Assembly (NCBI RefSeq): GCF_016808335.1
Contig: NC_053139.1
Span: 16,486,782 to 16,550,781, forward strand
Direction of reading: 5' to 3'
Source: Panicum virgatum
Lineage: Eukaryota > Streptophyta > Magnoliopsida > Poales > Poaceae
DNA: 64,000 nt
Part shown: positions 55,553 to 64,000 of the stretch, in pieces
How the letters are laid out: the number at the start of each line of letters is the position of its first letter
Position numbering within the stretch: the first letter of the stretch is position 1
Translations under genes and position numbers: made by a program
Notes under the pieces: generated by a model
The model's database searches: none
Told to the model about the DNA's origin: nothing
What the model saw: the letters and a program-made list of their open reading frames with translations, nothing else

Positions 55553-56432
55553 CGCTTCATGATCCAACAAGACAGTGAAGGGCAAGCACTCTGGGGTGCA
55601 CCAGAACCCCAGCTAGAACCCCGACCCTCCGCACCTAAAAGAAAGAAGAAAACAAAGAAGGTGTGGCGGAAGGTTGAGAGTTCGGCCTCATCCAGTTCTC
55701 CAGGACGAGCCGACGAATGGTAAGAACGATGGGGAACGACGCGCCCCTGCCAAAGGTAAATTGGGATTTATCTCATATTTGTTCTCCGCTTTTCAACATT
55801 TTCTTTACACCTTATTTGTTTTTCTCCACTGCATGTTTGAAATTTTCAAAATTGTTTTCTGCATGCTGGAATTTTTCTAGCACCTTTGCCTTAAACAAAA
55901 ATACCAAAAAAAAATTTCTGAGTTTTGAAATCTTTTGGAAAATAAATTTTAACATCTTTTCGAGCAAACTTTGGCCGTGCACCAAATTTTCAAAATATTT
56001 GACCGTTGAAGAGATGCCTGGCCAAAAGGGAGACCCAGCGGGCCCACCATGGGGCCGGCCGACCCCACAGGTCGGCCGACCCTAGGTGACCGTTGGGCGG
56101 GTCCCACCTTCTCCAACGGCTCCATAGCTGTTGTGGCCAGCCTCTTACATGGTGCACGCGCCATCTTCCCTTTAAATAAAGGCCGAGAGGGGGGTGTGAA
56201 GCTCTCATGCTCACTTCCCTCACTCACACTCCCTCTCACACATTCTTGCTCGGGTTTCCATTGGATTTTGGCTCAAGTTTGGTTTCAAGAAATCTCTCTC
56301 TCTCATTTCTTTGCTGAAAGATTGATCACATATTTGGAGGAACAACTCTCGGGTAAGAATTTCATTTTGATTTCGCTAACATAACCCAAACCGAGTTGTT
56401 CTCGTTCGTTCTTGTTCGCTCTTGTTGCAAGC
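55553..56432 (+). other. A2 protease-ORF2 interval with promoter-like block
   Basis: The basic tail of the polyprotein ('KRKKKTKKVWRKVE') is followed by T-rich non-coding DNA. At 56051-56087 'ggggccggccgacccc' and 'ggtcggccgaccc' lie back to back. A TATA-like 'ctttaaataaagg' is at about 56170-56182, then a CT/CA-rich leader to the ORF2 start codon at 56433. No RT or integrase remnant is present, and the interval matches A3 throughout. Confidence 0.65.
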
Positions 56433-57837
56433 ATGAAGGGTGTAAGTTGGAAACTTTCCGGAGCTATCAAGAAGATGACAGGGTCAAGCTCATCTCGTTC
56501 ACGGGGTGGGTCGAGCTTCTGTCATTCTCCCGAACCTACTCCAACGCCGACCACGATGGACTATGAGCAAGACGAACAAGAGGAACAAATAGAGGAGCAA
56601 GCTGAAGAACCGCAAGCCGAGGACATGGAAATAGATGAAGATGATGCACCGTACCTCGACTTGCAAGACGACCGCGAGCGTCAAGCCTACGCCATGATCA
56701 AGAATCGAAGCTTTGTTCATACCAGAGCCTTCGATCCAGACCTTCTCGAAAAAACAGGTATGGACATTGACTTCGCTTGTGTTTGGCATGCGGTTGGATG
56801 AGATGGTTTTGTGCCCATTGAGGAGAATGGTTCTCGTCTCCTCACCATCCAGTTTCTTTGCACTCTTCGGGAGGTGGACGATGGTGTTTCTTTCCGACTT
56901 TTTGGAGTTGAACGCTATTTTAATTGGAGAAATTTCAGTCACCTCCTTGGTTTTAGCGCGCGCTTGTCGATTTCCCTTGCAAAAGCTTGCCGCGGTTTTG
57001 ATCGACATGAGTTTTGGGGTTTGATTTTGGGTCAAGTTGTTCATGGCAAGTTTGCACCTCGGTGCAATGACATTCAAAATCCGACTCTTCGTTTGATGCA
57101 CAAGTGGGTGGCTATCACTCTTTCCAAGAGATGATCCACGACCAGTGCGGAATGATGAGTTGATGATATTATACGCCATGGTCAACAAAATCCGAATCTC
57201 CCCCGCACAAGCAATGGTTAAGCAATGGCTCACAAATTTTCGGATGATGGGTCCTATTGAATGCACTTCTTTGGTTACCCGCATCGCATCAAACATGGGA
57301 ATCTTATATGGGAACCCCGTTCCCTTCATTGAGGAGCCCCGTGTTATGATCGATGAGGCGTACTTGGTTCAAGGACACACGCTCAAGAAAGGCCCGGATG
57401 ACTCCTTGATTTTCTTTTCGCTTGGTTATGCAAATGAAATCTCGTTGCCAAATGCGGGGTATCATTTGTATAACTAATGTTCTCTAACCATCCCTCTTGT
57501 TCCACAAGAGGAGAGCCGCCGGCATAGTATTTCTGGTCTTCCTGGCAGGGTTACGAGAAGCAGGGCCAGAAGGGAGGAGTTCATGCAGCAGCAATCTCAG
57601 CCTCAACCACAGCAATATGAGGCTGGAAGTTCATCATGGCAGAGTGCCAGCTCCACCGAGTGGGCACGGCAGGCCTCGGGGCACCAGTCCACCAGTTCCA
57701 GCTCCAGCGGACCCCCCCGACGTACAGCTTTGTCCAGAGGTTTTGCCACTCAGACTCGGCAGTTGGGCGAGCTAAACATTCGCACCACCAACATCGACGA
57801 GTCGCTGGGCCAGCACATTGAGTCAACTCAAAACTAG
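56433..57837 (+). pseudogene. A2 ORF2 (putative plant transposon protein type)
   Basis: The fullest copy here, about 465 codons. Order: a basic Ser-rich start (MKGVSWKLSGAIKKM), an acidic segment (~45-85, 'EEQIEEQAEEPQAEDMEIDE'), a globular core (~85-350) with 'NRSFVHTRAF', 'FRLFGVERYFNWRNFSHLLG', 'HEFWGLILGQVVHGKF' and 'VKQWLTNFRMMGPIECTSL', then 'RVTRSRARREEF', Gln-rich and Ser-rich tails. Lesions: TGA near 56800, a frameshift near 57125, TAA near 57475. TAG 57835-57837 ends the frame, but the reading continues in phase for some 20 codons, as in A1. It does not look like an envelope protein: I see no membrane segment or signal peptide. Role unknown. Confidence 0.75.
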
Positions 57838-58010
57838 CAACGATACACAGGCGAGAGGATCCGCAATATGGAGCAGCAACAGCAGCAATTCTAGGAGGAG
57901 TGGAGGGCCTACTACCGTTGGGCTGGGTTTAATCCCAACCAGCAGTAGTGAGCCTGAAGTTAGCTTGGGGGAGGACCCCCATGAGAGGTACCTTGTATCA
58001 AACTCTATCT

Positions 58011-58323
58011 TTACAACTATGCAGAATGTCACGTCCGGCGTCACCCACTTACAAGGAGGGCCCATCTGGCAGAGCAAACGGGCGTGCCATGCATAATGCA
58101 TACAAGGAAAGATATCAGGGCCCACATGTCAGCCTGCCAGAGAAGGATAAGGACGAGAGGCGGCCAGGTGGGGCCGGCCGACCCCCTAGGTCGGCCGAAC
58201 TTGGCCGGCCTCCCGTCCAGGTGCATTTCGAGGAGGAGTCGGCCCCAATTCTCCTGATTACCTTCCATACGTGCATTTGGCGGGAACCGACCTCCACTAG
58301 TATAAATAGGGCCCCCTCTCACC

Positions 58324-58361
<38 letters not shown>

Positions 58362-59427
58362 TTCATTCCATTCTCTCCAAGGCTCTCCTCTCTCTTGCTC
58401 TCTTAGCTAGGTAGTGGAGCTAAGCTAGTTCTCTTTAGCGAGCAAGTCGTCCTCGGGGTCGTTGAGCAATCCTCGGCTCCTGGTATGGCTTTATATCCGA
58501 CTTGTCAGACTTCTATTCATAATATAGAGTTTTACCATGGTTGCTTTACTATCTTGACAGTTTATCAATCCATTCTTAGTTCATTCATAAGTTGTGCTAC
58601 GGTCATGGTTAGGCAAGATGATCTGGGTACGGATAGAGGTTCGTTGTGCCTTCGGGCTTGCTCTAGTGTTTTACTCGTCCATCCGAAGGGTGGGAGACCT
58701 GGGGGCACTAGAGTAGTGACTTCATACACGAGCATGGTGCTCGGGTATGCGGGATCTTTTGGATATGACCGGGCTACATGGTGTGACTAGGGTAGACGGC
58801 AGGTGGTGACAGCCCTGTCCGTCCAGCGTAACAGCGGTGTTGCGTTTAGCGTACTCCCCGACGTTCGGGTTCGGTGTAGGAGTTCATGCAAAGAGGTAAC
58901 AGGACTGGATGTACTCCGGTACAGGACCTTCTCCCCGCTATCCCATTTTCCTGGCACCTGCAGCCCTAACCATGATCTAACATGACCCCAGCTTTGGATA
59001 GAAGCACTAGGACACCTAACCTAGCCTAAGCTCCAGCTGACTTGATGTAGGATAGAGTAGTCCTTTGTTTTATAGTTTCTCTCCTTTATTCCTTCCTCTT
59101 GGAGTGTGGATGTGTGCTGTGTCGTATTACCCTTGCTTATTCTTTATCTATACTTACCCCTATTAGAGTATTGCCTATTGCTTGAGCCACAATGTCATGA
59201 TTAATGTTGAGTACAATACCTTTGCCACTGCCATATATCTGTGCGCTTGCGGATCCATCTGTAATCGTATTGATTATACCACGAGAGTGGCACCCCTTGG
59301 GTGCATTTGCTAGGATGGGTTCGGCGCCCTCATTTCTAGTGATTGCACTAAGGACTGCCAATAGGCATTTCTTGCGCTGTTGCTTAGGATTATCCATTCC
59401 TAGTGATTGCGCTAAGAAATGTCAACA
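58011..59427 (+). repeat. A2 3' LTR, lacking its 5' end
   Basis: Joins ORF2-downstream sequence ('tctatctttac') directly to LTR position ~175 ('aactatgcagaatgtcac'), so the polypurine tract, the 3' non-coding region and the LTR start are deleted. It has the GC palindromes (about 58174-58215), a TATA box (about 58300-58307), CT and CA runs (58326-58360) and the extended LTR end before GTTCA. Confidence 0.87.
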
Positions 59428-59432
59428 GTTCA

Positions 59433-59677
59433 ATTCCAGGGTAAAACTCTTCGGAGAAGGAAAACTTCGTAGCAAATGGAAGGGCCCGTACACCGTCGTC
59501 AACACATCTTCTCACGGGGCAATCACAATCTAGGATAATGACGGTGAGTACTTCAAGGTAAATGGCCATCGGCTTAATCTTTTTCATGAACCTTTCCGAC
59601 CCGATGAAGTTTTTGATAAAATTAAGTTAGTAGATTTCGATTCTACACATGACCTTAGAAGCCCATGCACTATCTGA
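59433..59677 (+). pseudogene. B integrase, C-terminal part
   Basis: After the A2 insertion the frame resumes as 'NSRVKLFGEGKLRSKWKGPY', the usual integrase C-terminal fold, then 'NTSSHGAITI', a TAG (near 59531) where a Gln codon is expected, 'DNDGEYFKVNGHRLNLF' and 'EPFRPDEVFDKIKLV'. TGA at 59675-59677 ends it. That this fits the fragment ending at 21563 codon by codon is the best proof of the A2 insertion. Confidence 0.88.
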
Positions 59678-59990
59678 TCACCTAGCCCATGACCTTAGAA
59701 GCCCACACACAGAATCTGGGGCCCAGTAGAGCCTAGAGGGGGGCAACCGAACCTAGGGGTCGGCCGGCCCCACCTCATGGCCGTTGGTGCTGAACCTTTG
59801 AAATTTAAACCCTCCAACGTCCCTTTTCATGTTTCCTTGTGTGGAGACGCTGAACTTCGGAAGGTTTGGCACCATTTTGATCCGCTCTTCCCTTTAAATT
59901 CATCTCCTCTCCTCTCCTTCTTCTCATTCATCCAAAGTCCAAGCACTCCACTCATCCTCAGCCTCTTCTCACCAGCAAAGCACCATTACC
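59678..59990 (+). promoter_or_regulatory. B internal promoter-like stretch before the 3' ORF
   Basis: 'ggtcggccggcccc' is at 59758-59771. A TATA-like 'cctttaaattc' is at 59891-59901. A CT-rich, A-poor leader of ~90 bp then runs up to ATG 59991. The layout parallels the ORF2 upstream region of A2 and A3. A short repeat 'catgaccttagaagccca' occurs twice at 59648-59706. Confidence 0.5.
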
Positions 59991-60864
59991 ATGGCCGGAA
60001 AGTCCATCATCCCGTTCGTTGGGTCTGAGTCCACGTACGACTCAATGGCGAGCCATCTCCCGCCAACCAAGCTTTAGCGAGCCCTGCAGTGGAAGAAGAG
60101 GCAATGCACATTGCCACGACACCGCTGGCGATCATGCCAGCATCTGGGAGGAAGATAACGCCGAGGGGCGCCGAGGAGGGGGTGGCCGACCCCCTGGTTC
60201 GGATGAACCAGGGAGGAGGGTCCTCGGCCTCCCCTTCGGCATGGCGCATCGTCAAGAGGGCTACTGCCCAGAGGGGGAGGGGAAGGTGCCCAGGGACTAC
60301 GCCAAGGCCAATGACGGGCGAACTTCGCCCAAAGGATGTCGTCATTCGCCTCTTCGCCGACCCGATGCCTCTGATGCCCACGGAAGAGGGAATGCAGCAT
60401 GCTTACACCATGAGGAACAAAAGCGGCGACGTAGTTAGCCACCATTACACCACCTCTCTCACCCCCATTAGAGACAATTCTCCAAAGCGTTTTAGGGTCA
60501 TAGGAGTCTGACTCTCGGAGGGGGGTACGGTATGGGCCTCTTTCCCGCGCTCTCCCCCAAGGAGAAGGGAGAGGCCGAATCCGTTGCGTCCACCCCTAAA
60601 AAGGTGAAGAGGCACCTAACTCCTCCTCCCATCACACGTCCAGGGGGGCAGTATGAGAGTGAGGACGAGAAGGTCCTAAAGGGGCCCAAGGTCGTCCAGC
60701 TTCTGAGGACTATAGTTGCGTTAAAGAAGGAGAATCAGAAGCAGGGCGACCAACTGGCGGAGTTGTCCTTAGAACTGAAATCGGTCAAAGACGACCTCGA
60801 TACCCTCCGTCGTGGCCTCAGCTCTAGGATCTCACGCCTGGAGAAGGGTAAGGACATCGCTTAG
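59991..60864 (+). pseudogene. B accessory 3' ORF, coiled-coil C-terminus
   Basis: Starts 'MAGKSIIPFVGSESTYDS' and is then carried on in other frames: 'ANQALASPAVEEEAMHIA' into 'DNSPKRFRVIGV' (stop 60509-60511), and 'MGLFPALSPKEKGEAESV' from 60532. I infer one ancestral frame broken by at least two shifts. The last ~70 codons ('LLRTIVALKKENQKQGDQLA' onwards) form a clear leucine- and lysine-rich coiled coil. The position between integrase and polypurine tract is that of the env-like or extra ORFs of Athila/Tat elements, but I see no membrane segment and recognise no family. Confidence 0.55.
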
Positions 60865-62379
60865 GTGTACGCCTCCACCAAGCGACATGGCGCATTTACT
60901 TTTCATGTTTAGTTCTTGAGTTTACCTTTGCATCATGTAATAAGCGCCCTTTTCATTTCAATATAGTAAAGTTTGAGCTCCCCGGATTCCAATCCGGCAG
61001 AATTCTCTTTTTATTTGTGCCATATTTTTTCTTGAGATTTTGTACAGGCACAGAAACAAGTGGGGAGGGGATGCACCTCACAAAAATGCGACACAAAACT
61101 GACATGACCAGCACGCAAAAGAGGAGGGTGAGATGGCCCTCCTCAGAGGAGGCCGAACCCATGGGTCGGCCGGCCCCTGGTGGGGCCCACTCGACTCCCC
61201 CCAGCTCCAGATCGTTGGTTTGTGTCTCCAAATCCTTAAACATCCCTGCATTCATTTAAATTCAATGAATTTCTTCGCAAAAAAAATCACAAACTCCTTA
61301 TGCCTTCAAAAAATAAAACCTTGCATGCATTTTATTCTTAGCTTTCTTTTTAACCTTGTGAATAAACTCCTATAGGGACCCCATGCTTTCAAAGTAATTG
61401 ATCAATGAGATATGACTTGGTTTGATGGCATCATGCTCTTCCTTGCAAAAGCACTTGTTTTCTTTTTCAAAAGTTAAAATAAATATAGCTTGACTCCTCA
61501 AATTATCATGAATTCCTACCAAAGCCAAAGACAAGTTTTCATGCTCAACATTCAAATGTTGTTTACCTTTGCTTTGAGCTTTGTCAAATTCTTCGACCCC
61601 TGTTAGAGATTTGTCATGCTCTCTTGATCAAGATCACGTACACATGCTATACTTCCCCAGTTGGAGATAGTCGCCACATCCATCACTCCACAAAAATAAG
61701 AACTCTATGACCCTGCTCTCCAAAGCAACCTGGGCTATGCAAAAAACAAAAATAAAAGATGTCTACCCAAAGAAGGTAGACCACATGCTCATGGAGTATG
61801 TCAAAAAAAAGAGAGAAAGAGAAAAGAGAAAAGATGCATACCCAAAGAAGGTATGCCACATGTTTGCAAAGGCATGTCAAAAAAAAAGTTGATAGCTCAC
61901 GGTTGAAAATAACAAAGGGAGAAAGAGTCAGGTAAAAGGAGTTCATCCATGAATCACCAAAAATACTCCACACACTTGCACATCTTGATCAGGTTGTATG
62001 ACTCGTCTCTGCTCGGATCTTGTTTTTGACTCAGCAATACAAGCAAGGCAAACATGCCCCTCCATTCCTACCCTGAGCCCCACATAAGCCTGAATAAATG
62101 GTAGGAGAAGGATGGCAGCATCTTTGCCTTGGTGAGGATGTAAAACAAAAAGAGTGATCCAGAGAGTAATTTGAGGAGCAAGGCTATCTCTTTGTTTAAA
62201 AATAAAACATCCAAGTGCTAAGCAGGAAGAGTCAGGAGCCTGAATTCTGAGTCGTTCCTTTGTTCAATTACCCAAGACTGCATGGAAGCTAGACAAAAAT
62301 TCACAAGGATGAGAAGAAGCTTGGAATAACTTGTATGCAGGTTGAATTCAAGGGGTAGCATCCAACTTGGTCCTTCAAA
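60865..62379 (+). other. B 3' non-coding region
   Basis: No ORF worth calling. A further GC palindrome 'gggtcggccggcccc' lies near 61160. From about 61575 the sequence is clearly related to the 3' region of A1 ('gagctttgtcaaatt', 'gatcaagatcacgtacac'), including two hairpin units (about 61759-61880; first stem CTACC/GGTAG, second GCATACC/GGTATGC). Confidence 0.65.
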
Positions 62380-62419
62380 CTTTACTCGAGGACGAGCAAA
62401 GGACTAAGAGTGGGGGTGT
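62380..62419 (+). promoter_or_regulatory. B stem-loop and polypurine tract
   Basis: CTTTACTCG and CGAGCAAAG pair with one mismatch around AGGA (62380-62401). 'actaagagtgggggtgt' follows and abuts the 3' LTR. Confidence 0.75.
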
Positions 62420-63661
62420 TGTTGACGGTCCTTAAGTGTCATTTTCGACCGTCAACTCTTGCAGTTTTTTATCAGAAATAATCACCAAACATAGATATAG
62501 GGCTTACAACTAACCATTTCCACGAGTTTTGGTGAATTGTCATCTGCAGACACCCACATCTATAAAAGAGGGAAAACACAAGTGAACACGAGGAAAAATG
62601 CACAAAAGATCCACACTGAAACGTGTAACTTACAAGGAGGGCCCACATGTCAGAGCAAACGGGGGAACCAAGGCAAATGCACCAAGGGATCTTGACATGG
62701 GCCCATAGATCAGACTCCCCGAGGAAGATAAGGACGAGAGGCGACCAGGTGGGACCGGCCGACCCCCTGGGTCGGCCGAACCTTGCCGGCCTCCTGTCCA
62801 GGTGCACTTCGACATGGCGTGCCCCCTACTTCTCCTGATCACCTTCCATATATGGTTTTGGCGGGAACCGACCCTGAAGACTATAAAAGGGGGCTCCCTC
62901 CACCTCTCACAACACACACCATTTCATATGTGAAGGAGAAGAGTAGAGAGGCTCCACCTCTTTGTATCATTAGCCTAGGGAGTGTGTGAGGAAGGAGTGC
63001 GGAGAAGAGCCAGACTTGTCGGCATCTCTTCGGCTTTGTACCTCTATGGATACGGTACATTTGGAGTACATATCCGGGTTCTTCTAATTGGTGAGTTCTA
63101 GTTAAGTTATTCTTTTCTTCTCATTCGTTCGTGGGTTCATCGTCCGTTCTCGTAGCGGATACTCTAGAAGGGGGCCCCCGATAAAGACGGGATAACCCTG
63201 CGCAACTCTAGAGTAGTAGTCGAAGCCATAGGCGTGGTGTCAGGATCTTAGATTGCCTTTGTTTGTCTCGTACTCAGCTAGTATTGTGGGGTAGACGGCA
63301 GATGGTGACAGCCCTGTCCGTCCGCTACGGAGACAGTCTGCGTGGTTAGTGCACTCCCTCCCGCCTGGGTACGACATAGAGCGATACCGGATATTCCTTG
63401 GCAGACCAGGGTCAAACCGGTGCCATAAGTGAGCGAGTGGAAACATTAGTGTATCTTTGCTTGAACCTATCCATAGATCAGAATCACACTACCCTAAGGT
63501 CTCTTTATCTCTTATCTTCTTCGGGGTAATTTAGATAGAAGACAGTTACACACCCGTTCCTCGTGGAAAATATGATACCCTGAATACTCCCGGGGTGAAG
63601 TGCTACAATGGTATTTCCGTGCGCTTGCGGATTCCTCTGTGATAGTTAAGAAATACCAACA
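62420..63661 (+). repeat. B 3' LTR (1,242 bp)
   Basis: TGTTGACGG to TACCAACA, followed by ATCGC. Single copy of the 91-bp unit. TATA box TATAAAAG at 62882-62889, with GC palindromes at about 62752-62795. Confidence 0.92.
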
Positions 63662-63666
63662 ATCGC

Positions 63667-63852
63667 AAGTTATCATCTCTGCCTTATATTAGTCGATGTG
63701 TATGCTTAGCGAGAAGAATTTGACTCTAGAGTTGGGATCCAGATAGACCTGATCGCCTCTAGAGTTAGTAGGGAAAGGCATAGATGTGGTGTCTAGGCTG
63801 GACTATACCACTCAGTTGTCCGATAGTCCCACGGTTTGTAGAGGTAGCCGGC
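63667..63852 (+). repeat. LTR F, second part
   Basis: Continues LTR F after the B insertion. It contains 'ctctagagttagtaggga', 'aggcatagatgtggtgtc' and 'gatagtcccacggtttgtag', which parallel the same zone of the B LTR. Its right end is the start of LTR G, so F is either truncated there or interrupted by G. Confidence 0.55.
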
Positions 63853-64000
63853 TGTAACACCCCAGGTGTTTCATTAGCTAAACCAGGGTCATTAGCACCA
63901 AATCATGTACCCTTAACCCAATGCAAGTCTACATGAAATAATTAGGAATTTAAAATCTTAGTTGTGTTAGATTTAAAATAATTTTCAAACCGTGGTTTAA
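63853..64000 (+). repeat. LTR G, start only (cut by window end)
   Basis: Begins TGTAACACCCCAGGTGTTTC, which resembles the start of the C LTR in element sense (TGTGACACCCTAGGTGTC). Probably a chromovirus LTR in plus orientation. Nothing more can be said from 148 bp. Confidence 0.5.

Larger units (their letters stand above)
21569..59427 (+). mobile_element. Element A2 (A-type), inserted in B integrase
   Basis: Starts TGTTGACGG and ends TGTCAACA, flanked by GTTCA on both sides (21564-21568 and 59428-59432). Excluding nested A3, C and D, it retains a 5' LTR fragment (21569 to about 22815), gag-protease from mid-gag (54115-55552), a promoter-like stretch, ORF2 (56433-57837) and a 3' LTR lacking its first ~175 bp (58011-59427). 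It has no RT or integrase. Confidence 0.88.
15917..63661 (+). mobile_element. Element B: Athila-like Ty3/gypsy retrotransposon
   Basis: Starts TGTTGACAG and ends TACCAACA, flanked by ATCGC at 15912-15916 and 63662-63666. Excluding the nested A2 block it is about 9.9 kb. Order: 5' LTR, tRNA-Asp-type PBS, gag, protease, RT-RNase H, integrase, a promoter-like stretch, an accessory ORF, a 3' non-coding region, a polypurine tract and the 3' LTR. The pol type and the PBS fit the Athila lineage. Several stops and frameshifts make it inactive. Confidence 0.9.

Noticed and set aside
56433..57837. ORF2 of element A as an envelope gene
   Set aside because: Position between pol and 3' LTR invites the idea, but no signal peptide, transmembrane segment or glycoprotein-like pattern is visible. 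An acidic, then globular, then Gln/Ser-rich protein does not fit.

Overview
This window is a piece of plant nuclear genome, almost certainly from a grass and probably a panicoid grass. I infer this from the kinds of Ty3/gypsy retrotransposons present (Athila-like elements with a tRNA-Asp primer site, a Tekay/RIRE3-like chromovirus with an extra ORF before gag), from Stowaway, hAT-like and Mutator-like MITEs, and from a CACTA relic. No intact host gene, tRNA, rRNA or CRISPR array is visible. The recognisable coding sequence belongs to transposable elements, and most of it carries stops, frameshifts or deletions. Letters A to H below are my own working labels.

Layout, left to right. 1-3914: AT-rich intergenic DNA with two hAT-like MITE fragments, a tandem duplication beside a GC-rich island, a Stowaway MITE (2660-2915) and a foldback element (2918-3608). 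3915-8376: a solo LTR (H) related to chromovirus C, carrying a Mutator-like MITE (6990-7510). 8377-14138: a CACTA-like relic split by retrotransposon A1 (9022-13543, TSD GCCAG). 14267-14995: the LTR and primer site of a truncated element with a tRNA-Arg-type PBS (E). 15248-63852: an LTR (F) that holds a deep nest. 63853-64000: the start of another LTR (G), cut by the window end.

The nest can be read from target-site duplications and from coding frames that resume on the far side. Element B (15917-63661, TSD ATCGC) sits in F. Element A2 (21569-59427, TSD GTTCA) sits in the integrase of B. Element A3 (46928-54114 plus an 11-bp scrap at 22816-22826, minus strand) sits in the gag of A2. Chromovirus C (22827-46927, minus strand, TSD AGAGG) sits in the 3' LTR of A3. 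Element D (27333-36579, minus strand, TSD GTGAC) sits in the integrase of C. A deletion near 22811-22826 removed the end of the A2 5' LTR, the start of A2 gag and most of the rest of the A3 LTR.

How the elements work. B has gag, protease, RT-RNase H and integrase, plus an accessory 3' ORF. C has ORF0, gag, protease, RT-RNase H, integrase and a chromodomain-like tail. A-type elements encode gag-protease and a second ORF but no RT or integrase in either copy that spans the interval, so they would depend on enzymes from another element. A shares its LTR start and its 3' untranslated region with B, which makes a B-like element a candidate helper. D has no recognisable protein and would also be a passenger. 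The most interesting signals are the gag-protease-ORF2 family A, promoter-like sequences inside A and B just before the accessory ORF, and a GGCCGGCC/TCGGCCGA-type palindrome upstream of TATA boxes in several families.
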